This document shows positions 8,700-18,886 of a stretch of 64,000 bases of DNA, one piece after another (within the stretch, counting starts at the first letter, position 1; every line of letters begins with the position of its first letter). The DNA lies in contig NZ_LN831302.1 in NCBI RefSeq assembly GCF_001488575.1, forward strand, positions 1,054,001-1,118,000, written 5' to 3'. Below the pieces are notes generated by a model that saw nothing but the letters and a program-made list of their open reading frames with translations, was not told the DNA's origin and did no database searches. This DNA is from Halobacterium hubeiense (GTDB lineage: Archaea; Halobacteriota; Halobacteria; Halobacteriales; Halobacteriaceae). The position numbers and the translations under genes are program-made.

Positions 8700-10594
8700 C
8701 GTTGGGTCTCCTCGGTGAGCTGCTCGTCGCTCGACGTCAACTGGTCGACGGTGTCGTCGAGGTCGCGCACGGCCTCGGACTGCTCGTCGGTCGCCTCGAC
8801 GATGCGTTGGGACGCGTCCGCAGCCTGTTCGGCCTGGCTTTGGACTTCCTCGATGGTAACAATGACGTCCTCGACGGTGTTAGCTTGTTCGTCGTTCGCG
8901 CGCGCGACCTCCGTAATTCCCGTGGCCGCCTCGTCGACCGCGTCCGCAATCTCTTCGAGCGCGGTCAGCGCGTCGTCGATTTCGTCGCCCGCGCGGTAAA
9001 TCTGCTCGTGGGACTCCTCGACGGCTAGCACCGTCTCGTTGGCCTGCTGCTGGACGTCGTCGATGCTGCCCGCGATACGCTCGGTGTGCTCGCGAGTCTC
9101 GTTGGCAAGCTGCTTGACCTCGTCGGCGACGACCTCGAACCCGCTGCCGGCCTCGCCGGCGCGCGCGGCCTCGATGTTCGCGTTCAACGCCAGCAGGTTC
9201 GTCTGGTCGGCGACCTCCGCGATGACGTCGACGACGTCCTCGATCTCATCCATCTTCTCCTCGAGCTCGGAGACGCTGTCCACGAGGTCGTCGCTGATTT
9301 CGATGACCTCGTCGGTCGCCTGACTCGCGCCCTCGCTGGCGTCCAGCCCGTTCTCCGCGGCAGTCTGGGCCTGCTCGGCGGCCGCCGCCACCTGGTCGGA
9401 GCTGGCCGCGACCTCCTGCATGCTCGCGGAGAAGTTCTGCATCTCGCTGGCGGCGTCCGACAGCATCTCGTTTTGCTCGTCGACCGTCTCCGCGATCTCG
9501 TTGGCGTCCTCGGTCGCGCGTCGAATCGACGTCGCCAGCTCCTGCGTCCGCCCGTCGACCTGTCCGACGAGGCGTTCGAACTCGTCGGCCATCCCGTTCA
9601 GGTCGTCGACGACGCCGAGCAGGCGCTCGTCGATGACGCCGTCGCGCTCGAAGGACGCGCGCTGCTCTAGGTGGCCCGCTGACAGCGCGTCGATGGTCGA
9701 ACTGAGTTCCGCAACGAGGTCCTCGACGGCTTCCGTGCGACGGACGTCCTCGGTGCGGTCTTCGACTGTCTCGACGACGGCAACCAGTTCACCGTCGTCG
9801 AATATCGGCGTCGCTGTGAACCGGATTTCGCGCTCCTTGCCGTCCGCGGTCACCATCGTACTGGAGTCCACGTAGCCGCCGTCGGTGGCGTCGGCGGGGT
9901 CGACGCCGAACTCGCGGTCCGCGGTCTCGGGCACTTCGATGACCTTGTCGGCGAGCGTCTGCACGCGACGCCCGTCAGGGTAGAACCCCTCGCTGGCGTT
10001 GCTCATGCCGATGGCCTCCTCGGCAGGACACTGCGTGAGCTCCGCGAGCGCGTCGTTCCACGCGACGACCTCCCCCTCGGCGTCCAGCATGAACACCGGC
10101 ACGCCGACGCCGTCAAGCAGCTCGTCGTCCTCCACGTTCAGTTCGTCTCCGCTCTCGCCGCCGAACGCCTCGACGCCCGCCGCGGCGTCCTCCACGACGG
10201 CGTCCAGTCCCGTCCGCAACTCGGCTTCCGCGCGATCGAGGGACTGCTCGTCGAGTCCCTCATCGCGGAGCCGGTCGAACACCGAACGCACGACGCCGTC
10301 GACGGCGGCCTCGTGTGCGGCGACGAACTCCGCGGCGTCGACGCCCGCCGCCTCGTAGGCGGGGACGTACGTCGCGGCCTCCGGGCCGGTCTCGTCGAGC
10401 AGTCCCCCGAGGTGGTCGTGGGCTTCGTCGGGGAGCCTCGGGTCGAGGCGAGCCCCCTCGACCTCGTAGCCGTCCCGCACCGCCGCCGCGTGCCTGTCCT
10501 GATCGCCGAAGGAGAACTGGCCAGTGTCGGTGCCGCCGTCCGTCGCCGGCTGCTCCGACCCCCGGCCGAGTAGTTTTCGAAGCGTACCCAGCAT
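8696..10594 (-). CDS. htr15: soluble Htr transducer (Htr15-like), methyl-accepting
   Basis: A 632-residue chemoreceptor without membrane helices. After a helical N-terminal region of about 140 residues comes a PAS domain (about 165-290: [24 protein letters not shown]), then the MCP signalling coiled coil. The hairpin tip ([22 protein letters not shown]) is where CheA and CheW bind, and Gln/Glu-rich flanks carry methylation sites. It likely senses an intracellular signal through PAS. An earlier in-frame GTG exists, but the ATG at 10594 lies 34 bases after the far edge of a clear TATA box. The name rests on its place between arlD and the archaellin genes. Confidence 0.88.
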   Translation of the reverse strand: MLGTLRKLLGRGSEQPATDGGTDTGQFSFGDQDRHAAAVRDGYEVEGARLDPRLPDEAHDHLGGLLDETGPEAATYVPAYEAAGVDAAEFVAAHEAAVDGVVRSVFDRLRDEGLDEQSLDRAEAELRTGLDAVVEDAAAGVEAFGGESGDELNVEDDELLDGVGVPVFMLDAEGEVVAWNDALAELTQCPAEEAIGMSNASEGFYPDGRRVQTLADKVIEVPETADREFGVDPADATDGGYVDSSTMVTADGKEREIRFTATPIFDDGELVAVVETVEDRTEDVRRTEAVEDLVAELSSTIDALSAGHLEQRASFERDGVIDERLLGVVDDLNGMADEFERLVGQVDGRTQELATSIRRATEDANEIAETVDEQNEMLSDAASEMQNFSASMQEVAASSDQVAAAAEQAQTAAENGLDASEGASQATDEVIEISDDLVDSVSELEEKMDEIEDVVDVIAEVADQTNLLALNANIEAARAGEAGSGFEVVADEVKQLANETREHTERIAGSIDDVQQQANETVLAVEESHEQIYRAGDEIDDALTALEEIADAVDEAATGITEVARANDEQANTVEDVIVTIEEVQSQAEQAADASQRIVEATDEQSEAVRDLDDTVDQLTSSDEQLTEETQR

Positions 10595-10620
10595 TCGTGG
10601 CCGAAGACGTGCCAAGTAGC

Positions 10621-10628
10621 TATAAAAG
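10621..10628 (-). promoter_or_regulatory. TATA box of the htr-arlD operon
   Basis: CTTTTATA on the minus strand is the clearest TATA box of the motility locus. Its far edge is 34 bases before the ATG at 10594 and it rules out the longer reading of the transducer. Confidence 0.55.
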
Positions 10629-10666
10629 GTTTCCCCCACGGTTACCAATTCGTATAATCGCGCCCG

Positions 10667-10900
10667 CTACGCGTGCGTGAGAACGACTGTACGATTCGAC
10701 TCCCGAACGATGCAGACGTCCACCGACGGCCCCGCCGACAACTGACACGTCCGCCGCGTGGTCTCCATGGCTTCCGTGAACGCGTCTCCACAGACCGGAC
10801 ACGCCACGTCACCTCGGTTCTCGAAGATGCGTTCGTCGCCGGCGTCCCGCACCAGCTTCAGGCGGTGCCTGACCGCCTCGAAGTCGAGTCCTTCGCTCAT
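10667..10900 (-). CDS. small zinc-finger-like 'flagella cluster' protein
   Basis: A 77-residue protein with helical MSEGLDFEAVRHRLKLV, then CPVCGDAF and two further cysteines at RRTCQL and VDVCIV, which could form one zinc site. The frame is open further upstream, but that part covers the archaellin promoter; the ATG at 10900 gives a coherent small protein. Its place between a transducer and the archaellin genes is shared with Halobacterium, where the equivalent is annotated only as a flagellar-cluster protein. A regulatory or adaptor role is plausible but unproven. Confidence 0.65.
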   Translation of the reverse strand: MSEGLDFEAVRHRLKLVRDAGDERIFENRGDVACPVCGDAFTEAMETTRRTCQLSAGPSVDVCIVRESNRTVVLTHA

Positions 10901-10981
10901 GTGTGCGAACACGACCCCCGGCCGTTTAGCTGTTAGCGGACTGCTACTGCGTTTTTCACGGCTGATAACCGGGGGCGTACC

Positions 10982-10990
10982 TTTTAGTAT
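10982..10990 (+). promoter_or_regulatory. promoter of the archaellin operon
   Basis: TTTTAGTAT lies 66-74 bases before the first archaellin ATG, predicting a transcript start near 11010 and a 5' leader of about 45 bases. That leader stands out in a locus where most starts are leaderless. Confidence 0.45.
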
Positions 10991-11055
10991 AGGTCCGGGT
11001 TCGTTGAGGGTGAGCCCCATGTACCCGTCTCGGGAACGGGGCAGAGACAACAACA

Positions 11056-11829
11056 ATGTTCGAATTCATCAACGACGAGGAAGCCCGCGGTCAGGTGGGG
11101 ATCGGGACGCTCATCGTGTTCATCGCGATGGTCCTGGTCGCCGCCATTGCTGCTGGCGTCCTCATCAACACCGCTGGTGTTCTCCAAACGCAGGCCGAGG
11201 ACACCGGCCAAGACAGTACCGACCAGGTCGCAAACAACATCAACGTCATCGGCGCAGTCGGTGAAGTGAACGACGCCGATGCCGATAACGTCGACGTTAC
11301 CGAGACGAGTATCTACGAGATCCGCACGACGGTCCAGAAGTCGCCGGGTGCCGGTGACATTGACCTCTCGGGACTGAGCATCCAGTACGTCGGCCCGAAC
11401 GGATTCGGGAACCTCGTCCACATCAGCGAGAAGAACGACACTGCTGAGAACGGAAACGTCTCCAACGTCTACTTCGTGCAGGCTATCACCGCTGAAACCG
11501 AGGAAGACACGGTGATGACCTCCGAGAGCGACCGCTACGAGATTGTCATCCCGACCGGAACCTACTGGAACAACAGCACTGACAGTGACGTGAGCGAGAT
11601 TCAGGCTAGTTACAAGGGTGAAAAAGTCACCACAGCGACATATGGGACAGGCGCGGACATCGAGGAGAACCTTTCCAATATGGATGTCGACAACACGGAC
11701 CTCGATCTCCTCCAAGAGAGTGACCGCGTCGAGCTGACCGTCACGACTGACTCGGGTTCGCAGCGCTACGTGAATCTCCGCGTCCCGTCCTCGCTCGTCG
11801 GTGACGAGGGTGGCACGGTCACGCTGTAA
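11056..11829 (+). CDS. flgB1: archaellin 1 (major filament subunit)
   Basis: A 257-residue prearchaellin. The class III signal [12 protein letters not shown] should be cut by the prepilin peptidase after Gly12, leaving a mature N-terminus [15 protein letters not shown] that forms the filament-core helix (about residues 13-45). The outer domain is beta-rich and has five sequons (NDT, NVS, NNS, NST, NLS), consistent with the known N-glycosylation of Halobacterium archaellins. Its first 70 codons are almost identical to those of the next two genes. The flgB number is positional only. Confidence 0.93.
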   Translation: MFEFINDEEARGQVGIGTLIVFIAMVLVAAIAAGVLINTAGVLQTQAEDTGQDSTDQVANNINVIGAVGEVNDADADNVDVTETSIYEIRTTVQKSPGAGDIDLSGLSIQYVGPNGFGNLVHISEKNDTAENGNVSNVYFVQAITAETEEDTVMTSESDRYEIVIPTGTYWNNSTDSDVSEIQASYKGEKVTTATYGTGADIEENLSNMDVDNTDLDLLQESDRVELTVTTDSGSQRYVNLRVPSSLVGDEGGTVTL

Positions 11830-11838
11830 TCCAGAATA

Positions 11839-12669
11839 ATGTTTGAATTCATCAACGACGAGGAAGCCCGCGGTCAGGTGGGGATCGGGACGCTCATCGT
11901 GTTCATCGCGATGGTCCTGGTCGCCGCGATCGCCGCTGGCGTCCTCATCAACACCGCAGGTGTCCTCCAGACTCAAGCCGAGGACACCGGCCAAGACAGT
12001 ACCGACCAAGTCGCAAACAACGTTAACATCATCGGCGCAGTCGGTGATGTTGCGAACGCGAGTGCAACTGATACTGCGATCGTCAACGCTAGCAACAATA
12101 TCTCCGACTTCAACACAGAACTTAGTGACTCGGAGGTCCACACGCTCCGCTTGACGGTCCAGAAGTCGCCGGGCGCCGGTGACATCGATCTCTCCGGGCT
12201 GAGCATCCAGTACGTCGGCGGGGATTCCTTCGCGAACCTAATCCACCATACCCAGGCGAAAGCCCCTGCGATCAACGCATCCGATAGCTTAACTGATGGT
12301 CCGTGGGTGAAGGGTGAAGGTACGTCTGCGTACTTCGTGCAAGCGATCACGGCTGACACGGAGACGGACACCGTGATGACAAGCGAGAGCGATCGCTACG
12401 AAATCGTCATCCCGCTCCAGCAGGTCTACAACTCGAGTGCCACCACCAGTTCTGATCCTGAATCAGCGGGCCAGCCTATTGAAAGCGTCGAGCCGATTAG
12501 TGACTCGGACTCGAATTACCAGGGTTACGATAACAGTGACCTTGGCCTCCTTGAGGAGAGCGAAAACGTCGAACTCACGATTACAACGGAATCCGGTTCG
12601 CAGCGGTACGCGAACCTGCAGGTTCCTGACTCCCTCATCGGTGAGGGCGGCAGCTCGGTGCAACTCTAA
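11839..12669 (+). CDS. flgB2: archaellin 2
   Basis: A 276-residue paralogue of archaellin 1 with the same signal sequence and core helix and a conserved motif [19 protein letters not shown]. The middle differs and carries sequons NAS (three times), NIS and NSS. It starts nine bases after archaellin 1 and is surely co-transcribed. The C-terminus ([15 protein letters not shown]) is nearly shared with archaellin 3, showing a conserved-variable-conserved pattern. Confidence 0.93.
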   Translation: MFEFINDEEARGQVGIGTLIVFIAMVLVAAIAAGVLINTAGVLQTQAEDTGQDSTDQVANNVNIIGAVGDVANASATDTAIVNASNNISDFNTELSDSEVHTLRLTVQKSPGAGDIDLSGLSIQYVGGDSFANLIHHTQAKAPAINASDSLTDGPWVKGEGTSAYFVQAITADTETDTVMTSESDRYEIVIPLQQVYNSSATTSSDPESAGQPIESVEPISDSDSNYQGYDNSDLGLLEESENVELTITTESGSQRYANLQVPDSLIGEGGSSVQL

Positions 12670-12678
12670 TCCAGAAGA

Positions 12679-13488
12679 ATGTTTGAATTCATCAACGACG
12701 AGGAAGCACGCGGTCAGGTGGGGATCGGGACGCTCATCGTGTTCATCGCGATGGTCCTGGTCGCCGCGATCGCCGCTGGCGTCCTCATCAACACCGCAGG
12801 TGTCCTCCAAACGCAGGCCGAGGACACGGGACAGGACAGTACCGACCAGGTCGCAAACAACATCAACGTCATCGGCGCGGTCGGTGACATCGCCAATACG
12901 TCCGGAACAACGCAAATCGTCGCGAACACGACTGACCAGTCTGGCCTCCAGAACTTCACGGACTTCAACAACACGACAGACGTGCCGAAAGCTCATACCA
13001 TTAAGCTCGCCGTCCAGAAGTCGCCGGGCGCCAGCGATATTGACCTCTCGGGACTGAGCATCCAGTACGTCGGCGGGGATTCCTTCGCGAACCTCGTTCA
13101 CGCATCCGAAGCGGATGCACCAGAGGTGCAGACTACTGACGACGGTACGGACCAAATTGTTGCTGATGGGAACGGTGAACCCGGTTACTTCGTCGGGAAG
13201 ATTACTGCGGAGAGCGACGACACGGTGATGACCAGCGAGAGCGACCGCTACGAAATTATCATCCCGCTCCAGCAGGCCTACAATAACTCTCACAACGATG
13301 GAGTGGGCCAGCCTGTCGACGCTGCCCTCAATGCCAGTGGGACGTACGACAACAGCCAGCTCGGCCTCCTCAGTGAGAGCGCAAACGTCGAACTCACGAT
13401 TACGACGGAATCCGGTTCGCAGCGGTACGCGAACCTGCAGGTTCCTGACTCGCTCGTCGGTGACGAGGGCAGCACGGTTCAGCTGTAA
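12679..13488 (+). CDS. flgB3: archaellin 3
   Basis: A 269-residue paralogue, third in the tandem, nine bases after archaellin 2. The N-terminal core (residues 13-45) and the [26 protein letters not shown] block are conserved; the outer domain has its own insertions and about seven sequons (for example NTS, NTT, NFT, NNS, NAS). Several archaellins per filament are normal in Halobacterium, with different subunits dominating different parts of the helix. Confidence 0.93.
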   Translation: MFEFINDEEARGQVGIGTLIVFIAMVLVAAIAAGVLINTAGVLQTQAEDTGQDSTDQVANNINVIGAVGDIANTSGTTQIVANTTDQSGLQNFTDFNNTTDVPKAHTIKLAVQKSPGASDIDLSGLSIQYVGGDSFANLVHASEADAPEVQTTDDGTDQIVADGNGEPGYFVGKITAESDDTVMTSESDRYEIIIPLQQAYNNSHNDGVGQPVDAALNASGTYDNSQLGLLSESANVELTITTESGSQRYANLQVPDSLVGDEGSTVQL

Positions 13489-13511
13489 TCGGTTCCGCTC
13501 GACTTTCCGTT

Positions 13512-13520
13512 CCACTTTTT
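13512..13520 (+). terminator. T-run terminator after the archaellin genes
   Basis: CCACTTTTT lies 24-32 bases after the third archaellin stop. Short T-runs terminate archaeal transcripts, and no gene on the plus strand follows for 800 bases. Confidence 0.4.
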
Positions 13521-13564
13521 GCGCGCGTCAGTGACAGTCGAACAGCGACAGCAGAACGGAGAGG

Positions 13565-14230
13565 CTACTCGGAAGTGTTCGCCGGGGCGGCGGTCGTGGC
13601 GTTGTCCGCGGTCTCGTTCTCGAGCGCTTCGTCCGTGTACGAGCTGCCGAATACGGTGTTCAGCGTCTCGTTGCCGTCCCACTCGCCGCTGTTGTACTTC
13701 TCGACCCACTCGCGGCGCACGAGGTAGCCGTCGGGCTGTTCGGCGGGTTCGCTGGGGTTCTCGATGTGGGCGTGGACGACGTCGGCTTCGTCGCCGTCTT
13801 GCGCGACGTACTCGGCGTACATGCGAACCATCTGCCCGACTTCGCGGACGTGCTGGCGCTGTGGCGGGACGTCCTCGACTTCGTCCGCGCGGGTTCGGTA
13901 CGAGATTCTAACTGAGGCGTCGTCGGGGAAGTAGACGAACTCCGTGACGTCGAGGCGTCCGCTCTCCGAGCCGCTGTTCTCGAGGATGTAGTGGAGTTCC
14001 GCCAGCGACGCCGTTCCGTCCTCGTTCGGTTGTTCGGGTTCGACGGTCCGCGTCTGCTGGTTGCCGTCGTTCGAGCCACCAAGCACGGCATAACCGACGC
14101 CGAGTACCGACCCGAGACCGATGCCGGCGGCACCGACAACGACCGTCCGCCGGGAGAAGCCGAGCGTCGAGTCGTCCCCGTCGTCGCTCCCTGGGGAGTC
14201 GTTCGGCACCGAACCGTCGTCTTCACTCAT
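13565..14230 (-). CDS. exported protein with Tat-type signal, unknown function
   Basis: A 221-residue protein. After an acidic start, FSRRTVVVGAAGIGLGSVLGVGYAVL (about residues 25-50) is a twin-arginine signal or anchor helix, the common export route in haloarchaea. The rest is a soluble domain (SLAELHYILENSGSESGRLDVTEFVYFP) with a Thr/Ala-rich C-terminal end and sequons. The open frame extends much further upstream, but those residues look like a shadow and would cover the HEAT gene promoter; the ATG at 14230 gives a normal protein. It is convergent with the archaellins. I do not recognise the family. Confidence 0.65.
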   Translation of the reverse strand: MSEDDGSVPNDSPGSDDGDDSTLGFSRRTVVVGAAGIGLGSVLGVGYAVLGGSNDGNQQTRTVEPEQPNEDGTASLAELHYILENSGSESGRLDVTEFVYFPDDASVRISYRTRADEVEDVPPQRQHVREVGQMVRMYAEYVAQDGDEADVVHAHIENPSEPAEQPDGYLVRREWVEKYNSGEWDGNETLNTVFGSSYTDEALENETADNATTAAPANTSE

Positions 14231-14368
14231 GCGCCCGGGTAGGCGACTGCGGGTATATGTTCCTTGGGACAGCACTCCGCCGACCGGTCGCCGGTGACCG
14301 CGTGAGCCAGCGCACCCGACCGCGCTGGCGCCCACCAACACCGACTTATACGTTCTCACCGTACCTGT

Positions 14369-15595
14369 GTGGTAGTGCCATCGCTGTACGGGCTCGAACG
14401 CTCCGGGGACGTCGAGAAGCTCGTCGAACTGCTGCGGGAGAGCGAGAAGGAGACGGTTCGGCGACGCGCAGCCGAGATTCTCGGGAACCTCGACGAGCCG
14501 GAGTCGGAGGGGTTGGACGCGCTCGTGGAGGCAATGAGCGACGAGGACCCGACGGTCCGTGCGGCGGCTATCGACGCGCTCACGCAACAAGAGGCCGTCG
14601 AGGCCCTGATGGAGGGGCTAGGCCAGTCCGTCCCGGAGTCGGGGGCGACGTGGGCGCAGGCGGAGGCGTTCGTGGAGAGCCTGGACGCCGACACCGTGGA
14701 GCTGCGGATGGCGTCGGCGAACGTGCTGGGGTTGCTCGGCGTCGAGGACGCAGCGAAGCCGCTCGCCCAGCGACTGCAGGCCGAACAGCATCCAGAGGTG
14801 CGTGCGCGGATTGCGCGCGCGCTCGGTCGTATCGAGGACCCATCTGTCGCGGGCGTCCTCGTGGAACATCTGGAGGGGCAGCCCCTCGGCGTGCGCCGGG
14901 AGGCCGCGGAGGCGCTCGGCCGGCTGAACGGGCCGGCCGCCCTCCAAGGACTGTTGTCGGTCGTCGACGACGACAGCGAGGAGATGCGGCGGACTGCGGT
15001 GAGCTCGCTGGGGCAGTTCGAGAACGCCAAGCCCGTGGACGCGCTGGTCGAACGGCTGGGCGACGAGAGCGACCTCGTGCGGCGGGCGGCAGTCTTCTCG
15101 CTCATCGAGATTCTGTCGAATGTGCCGCCGGACCGCAGCCACGAACTCCGCGAGACCATCGTCGACCGGATGGCCGCACGCAGCGACGCCTCCATCGTGG
15201 CGTCGCTCGTGGAGATCATCGAGGAGGGCACCCAGATTCACCAGCGCCGGAACGCGGTGTGGATGCTCGGCCGCGTCGCGGGCGACAAGTCCACGAAGAT
15301 GGACGCCGTGGAGGCCCTGCGGGACGTGCTCGGCGAGGATGACGACCTCATCTCGCAGTTCGCGGCGACGGGGCTGGCGGAAATTGGCGGGCGGATGGTC
15401 GAGACCGCGCTGCTGGAGGTCATCGAGACCGACGAGTACGGCGCGGACGCAGTCGCGATGGCGGCCTTCGCGCTCGGGAAGGTCGGCGGCGAGCGCTCGC
15501 GCAAGCGACTGGAGAAACTCGTCGACGAAACCGAGAACGCGGAGGTGCGGCGGCGGGCGTTCTCCGCGATTTCGAAGCTCGGCGGCCACTCGTGA
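14369..15595 (+). CDS. HEAT/PBS-lyase repeat protein of the chemotaxis locus
   Basis: A 408-residue all-helical repeat protein made of about twelve units like EKETVRRRAAEILGNLDEPE, the PBS-lyase HEAT repeat. In Halobacterium the syntenic protein (I recall OE2401F) was found with CheF among the proteins linking the Che system to the archaellum motor, so a scaffold role is expected. The start is a GTG, with a second GTG two codons later; a TATA-like CTTATA at 14345-14350 fits a leaderless message from either. Confidence 0.85.
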   Translation: MVVPSLYGLERSGDVEKLVELLRESEKETVRRRAAEILGNLDEPESEGLDALVEAMSDEDPTVRAAAIDALTQQEAVEALMEGLGQSVPESGATWAQAEAFVESLDADTVELRMASANVLGLLGVEDAAKPLAQRLQAEQHPEVRARIARALGRIEDPSVAGVLVEHLEGQPLGVRREAAEALGRLNGPAALQGLLSVVDDDSEEMRRTAVSSLGQFENAKPVDALVERLGDESDLVRRAAVFSLIEILSNVPPDRSHELRETIVDRMAARSDASIVASLVEIIEEGTQIHQRRNAVWMLGRVAGDKSTKMDAVEALRDVLGEDDDLISQFAATGLAEIGGRMVETALLEVIETDEYGADAVAMAAFALGKVGGERSRKRLEKLVDETENAEVRRRAFSAISKLGGHS

Positions 15596-15695
15596 CGAAC
15601 GGGTGACGCGACTGGGGCGTTCCCGTGTCTCGATTTCAAATCCGAGAATCGCACGCAAAACGTTATATGCGCCAGCAGAATAAGTTCCGCAAGTA

Positions 15696-15773
15696 ATGAG
15701 TACGGACGCGTCGGGCCGGCACGCAAACGACGGGGTTGGGACGCCCGCACGTCCGCATGGGGAGGCGGAATGA
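15696..15773 (+). CDS. 25-residue upstream ORF overlapping the cheF1 start
   Basis: ATG at 15696 opens a 25-codon frame (MSTDASGRHANDGVGTPARP then HGEAE) whose TGA overlaps the cheF1 ATG in the sequence ATGA. A TATA-like TTATATG at 15663-15669 lies 27-33 bases before this ATG, so this codon, not the cheF1 ATG, would be the leaderless start of the transcript. It may be a leader that feeds ribosomes into cheF1. The peptide itself resembles nothing I know. Confidence 0.45.
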   Translation: MSTDASGRHANDGVGTPARPHGEAE

Positions 15774-16639
15774 GCGAGTCCGAGCACAAGATTGCGGACG
15801 GCGCGGGGAAGTTCCTGCAGGCAGTCAAGGACGGCCGTCGGATGAAGGACGCGGAGTGGACGAACGGCCGCATCCTCCTGTCGAACAAGCGCGTCGTCCT
15901 CGCGGGCAACGACGGGAAGCGCAGCCTCCCGCTGTCGGAGGTGTCGGGGCTCAGCGGCCGCCACGACGTCAACCAGACGGTCGCGCAGGTCAGCAACTAC
16001 GTGAGCATCCGGATGAGCTCCGAGAGCGTGGTGCTGGTCTCGATGGGGGAGAACACCGAGCAGTTCGAGACCAAGCTCTACGGCGCGCTGCTCGACCAGA
16101 CGGAGCTGCTCGTGAAACACCCCGCGGTGAAAGGCGGGGTCGTGCAGGACGAGTCCTTCCAGCGCGCGCGCATCAAGGTCGACGAGGACCAGTTGAGCGT
16201 CGCGATGCAGAGCGGGTCGTTCGTTTCCGTGGACTTAGACGACGTCGGCTCCGCGGAAGCCGCCTCGCTGGACGTGCAGGGCGAGAAGAGCCCCGTGCTG
16301 AAAGTCGAGCACACCGTCGAGGACACGAGCGTGCAGACGTACTTCTCCAGCGACTCGCACACCTGCTCGATTCTGGAGTCGCTGCTGACGAAGGAAGCCG
16401 AGAAGAGCCAGGGTGCCGTCGACCTCTCGGAGACCGAGAAGCGCGTGCTGATGGCGCTGTACTCGGGGGTGTCGTCGTTCGAGATTCCAGACTTCCTCGG
16501 GATGGACGTCGACGAGGTCGAGTCCATCTTCGAGCGCCTCATCGAGGTGGACGTCCTCGAAGAGGTGCGCAAGCGCCGCGAGGTGACGATGAAGACCCGC
16601 GGCCGGAACATCGCCAGCGAAGCAATCAACGAGGAGTAG
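15770..16639 (+). CDS. cheF1: CheF1, adaptor between CheY and the archaellum motor
   Basis: A 289-residue protein of the former DUF439 family. It pairs along its length with the protein encoded at 16683-17546: both start with a MSES-type N-terminus, contain a central KHPAVKGG / KHPARRGG motif near residue 120, and end in a winged-helix-like part (LFLGMDVDEVESIFERLIEVDVLEEV). Known work shows CheF binds phosphorylated CheY and the ArlCDE complex, giving archaea without FliM a route from signal to motor. It follows the HEAT gene and overlaps a 25-codon leader ORF by four bases. Confidence 0.88.
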   Translation: MSESEHKIADGAGKFLQAVKDGRRMKDAEWTNGRILLSNKRVVLAGNDGKRSLPLSEVSGLSGRHDVNQTVAQVSNYVSIRMSSESVVLVSMGENTEQFETKLYGALLDQTELLVKHPAVKGGVVQDESFQRARIKVDEDQLSVAMQSGSFVSVDLDDVGSAEAASLDVQGEKSPVLKVEHTVEDTSVQTYFSSDSHTCSILESLLTKEAEKSQGAVDLSETEKRVLMALYSGVSSFEIPDFLGMDVDEVESIFERLIEVDVLEEVRKRREVTMKTRGRNIASEAINEE

Positions 16640-16682
16640 CGGTCAGTTCTGCGGCGGGTCGAGTGAGCGAGTCGGGCCGGCG

Positions 16683-17546
16683 CTACATGTTGACGTCTTC
16701 GATGTGTTCGCTGACGGCGGCGCGGCCCATCGACGTGAGGTGGACGCCGTCGTCGTCGCGGACGAGGTCCTTGTCGATGAGGTCGTTGAGGAACATCGTG
16801 AGCCGGCTGGCGTCGACGCCGAGGACGGTCGCGAGATTAGCGTTCGGGCCGCTGGAGTAGATGGCGACCAGCGCCTCGATTTCCTCGCTGGTGAGTTCGA
16901 CGTCCGCCAGCTCCTGCTTGAGGTGCGTGTACCGCAGGCGGATGAACCGCCCGAGGAGGTTCATCTTCCGGCCGGAGTCCAGCGCGAGTTCGGTCGTCAC
17001 GGCGCCGGTCGCCCCCATGTGGCGCACGGAGAGCAGCGGGCGCGTGGTCCCGCCGAGTTCGCGCTCGACGCGCTCGAAGTGCGTGACCGTGGAGACGTCG
17101 ATTTCCGCGTCGGCGGCCCCGCGGAACTCGACGGTCCCGGGGGAGACGAACAGTTTCGCCGACTCGAAGGGCTGGTCGGTGACGCAGCCGCCGCGTCGCG
17201 CGGGGTGTTTGACGTGGACCTTCGAGCCGTTCAGCAGGCCCTTGAACACGAGGATGACGAACCGCTCGACAGTGTCACCGGCGCCCTCGATGACGGCGAC
17301 GTGGCGGTCGCCGTCGCGCTCGTAGGCGACGGTGACGGTGTCGTCGAAGAACTCCGCGAGGTCGCCCGGGGCGGCTTCGTGCTGGACGTCGAAGACGCCT
17401 TCGAGGGGGATGGTGACGCGGTCGCTGTCCGTGGCGAGCACGATGCGACGCTTGCTCATCACGACGCGCCCGCGCACGGGTTCGGCGTGCGTGGCCGTGT
17501 CGGGGATGAACGATGTGACGAAGTCCGCGATGGCTGATTCCGACAT
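16683..17546 (-). CDS. cheF2: CheF2, second CheF-family adaptor
   Basis: A 287-residue paralogue of CheF1 (shared KHPARRGG near residue 137, shared C-terminal winged-helix-like segment VLGVDASRLTMFLNDLIDKDLV). It is convergent with cheF1, 43 bases away, and lies 63 bases downstream of cheR on the same strand, so it could end the che operon. In Halobacterium the two CheF proteins are not fully redundant. Confidence 0.87.
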   Translation of the reverse strand: MSESAIADFVTSFIPDTATHAEPVRGRVVMSKRRIVLATDSDRVTIPLEGVFDVQHEAAPGDLAEFFDDTVTVAYERDGDRHVAVIEGAGDTVERFVILVFKGLLNGSKVHVKHPARRGGCVTDQPFESAKLFVSPGTVEFRGAADAEIDVSTVTHFERVERELGGTTRPLLSVRHMGATGAVTTELALDSGRKMNLLGRFIRLRYTHLKQELADVELTSEEIEALVAIYSSGPNANLATVLGVDASRLTMFLNDLIDKDLVRDDDGVHLTSMGRAAVSEHIEDVNM

Positions 17547-17609
17547 GACCCCCTCGTGGTTACCAGTAGTTGGTCAGTCAGGTAGAATAAGCGTTACTCC
17601 TCGCCGGAG

Positions 17610-18413
17610 TCACGCCTCGGGGAGCCGCCGGTAGATGCGGATGCGGGGGTCGGCGGCCTCGAAGCGCTCCTTGACGCCGCTGGGGAGCGTCTCCGTTTGG
17701 CCGAGCACGAGGTGGCCACCCGGGCGCAGCGAGGCGCTGACGGTGTCGAGGATGGGGCGCTTGTACTGCTTGTCGATGTAGATGCAGACGTTCCGACAGC
17801 ACACCAAGTCGAAGCCCGACTTGGGGTCGTCGGTGATGAGGTCGTGGCGCTCGAACGTCACGAGGTCCTTGACGTGGTCGGCGACGACGAACCCGCCGTC
17901 GCCGCGCTGCTCGACGTACGCCATTGGGTCGTCGAGGAAGCCCAACTGCTCGCGGATGTCCGCGGTGCGCGTGCTCTGGTAGAAGCCTTGCCGCGCGCGG
18001 TCGAGGGCGTCCTCGTCGATGTCGGTCGCGAGGATGTCCACGTCCCGCGGCGGGAGGCCGGCGTCGAGCGCGAGCATCGCCAGCGAGTACGGCTCGCGGC
18101 CGTCCGCGCACGCGGCCGACCAGATGGAGACCGACGACTGGTCGTCGGCGGTCTCCACGAGCACGTCTTCGAGCGCGGCCCACACTTTCCGGTCGCGGAA
18201 GAACTGCGTGACGTTGACGCTGAGCGTGTCCAGCAGTTCTGCGCGCTCGTCGGGGTCCTCGCGGAGCACGTCCAGGTACTCGGCGTAGGTGTCGGCGTCC
18301 CGGCGGCGCATCCGCGCGGAGACGCGGCGGTCGAGGTAGGCGTCGTCGTAGTAGCTGGTCGCGAACGTCGTCTCGCGCTCCACGAACGCTAGGAGGTCTT
18401 CGAAGTCTGTCAA
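17610..18413 (-). CDS. cheR: CheR, chemoreceptor glutamate methyltransferase
   Basis: A 267-residue protein with the CheR N-terminal helical domain (about residues 1-75) and a SAM-binding Rossmann domain ([21 protein letters not shown] near 98-118; the normal motif is GCSTGEEPYS). [14 protein letters not shown] near 200 and LVLGQTE near 240 are typical. It methylates glutamates on Htr coiled coils, opposing CheB. The start overlaps the cheD stop by four bases. Confidence 0.93.
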   Translation of the reverse strand: MTDFEDLLAFVERETTFATSYYDDAYLDRRVSARMRRRDADTYAEYLDVLREDPDERAELLDTLSVNVTQFFRDRKVWAALEDVLVETADDQSSVSIWSAACADGREPYSLAMLALDAGLPPRDVDILATDIDEDALDRARQGFYQSTRTADIREQLGFLDDPMAYVEQRGDGGFVVADHVKDLVTFERHDLITDDPKSGFDLVCCRNVCIYIDKQYKRPILDTVSASLRPGGHLVLGQTETLPSGVKERFEAADPRIRIYRRLPEA

Positions 18414-18886
18414 ATCACGTCCACCCCGTCCACGCGGTCTATCCGTACGTCACCGCTCGCCGGGGAAAAGGTCACCGACCGTCCCGTGCTGCCGCCGGTC
18501 TCGCTGGCGAGCAGCGGCACGTCCGCGGCCTCCAGCGCGCGCTCGGCGGCCTCGACGTTCCGGTCGCCGATGGCTTCCCCGACCGAGATGTCCAGCATCG
18601 CGGACCCGCCGACCAGTTTCGCGGCGACGTTCTCGGGGTCGGCGCCGCGGCGGTACATCGCCGCGAGCATCTCGTCGAGCCCGGAGTCGACGTACTTCGC
18701 GGGCGTCTCCGCGGGCGACGGCGCGGCGGGCAACATCGCGTGCAGCAGCCCGCCGACCGCGGCGTCGTCGTCGTAGACGGCGACCGCGACGCAGGAGCCG
18801 AGGCCGCTGGTGACGAGGGTGTCCTCGCCGTCGGTCACGCGCCAGTCGGCGACGCTCACGCGGGCCTTCCGCGGCTCGCTGCTCAC
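18410..18886 (-). CDS. cheD: CheD, chemoreceptor glutamine deamidase
   Basis: A 158-residue protein with the catalytic pattern of CheD: Cys in [13 protein letters not shown] (about residue 32) and His in GGLLHAMLP (about 49). CheD converts receptor glutamines to glutamates and interacts with CheC. The ORF overlaps cheC2 and cheR by four bases on each side, inside the tightly coupled che operon. Confidence 0.92.
   Translation of the reverse strand: MSSEPRKARVSVADWRVTDGEDTLVTSGLGSCVAVAVYDDDAAVGGLLHAMLPAAPSPAETPAKYVDSGLDEMLAAMYRRGADPENVAAKLVGGSAMLDISVGEAIGDRNVEAAERALEAADVPLLASETGGSTGRSVTFSPASGDVRIDRVDGVDVI

Noticed and set aside
10984-12141. 385-residue open frame on the minus strand with internal repeats
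   Set aside because: It is antisense to the first two archaellin genes; the repeats merely mirror the paralogous genes.
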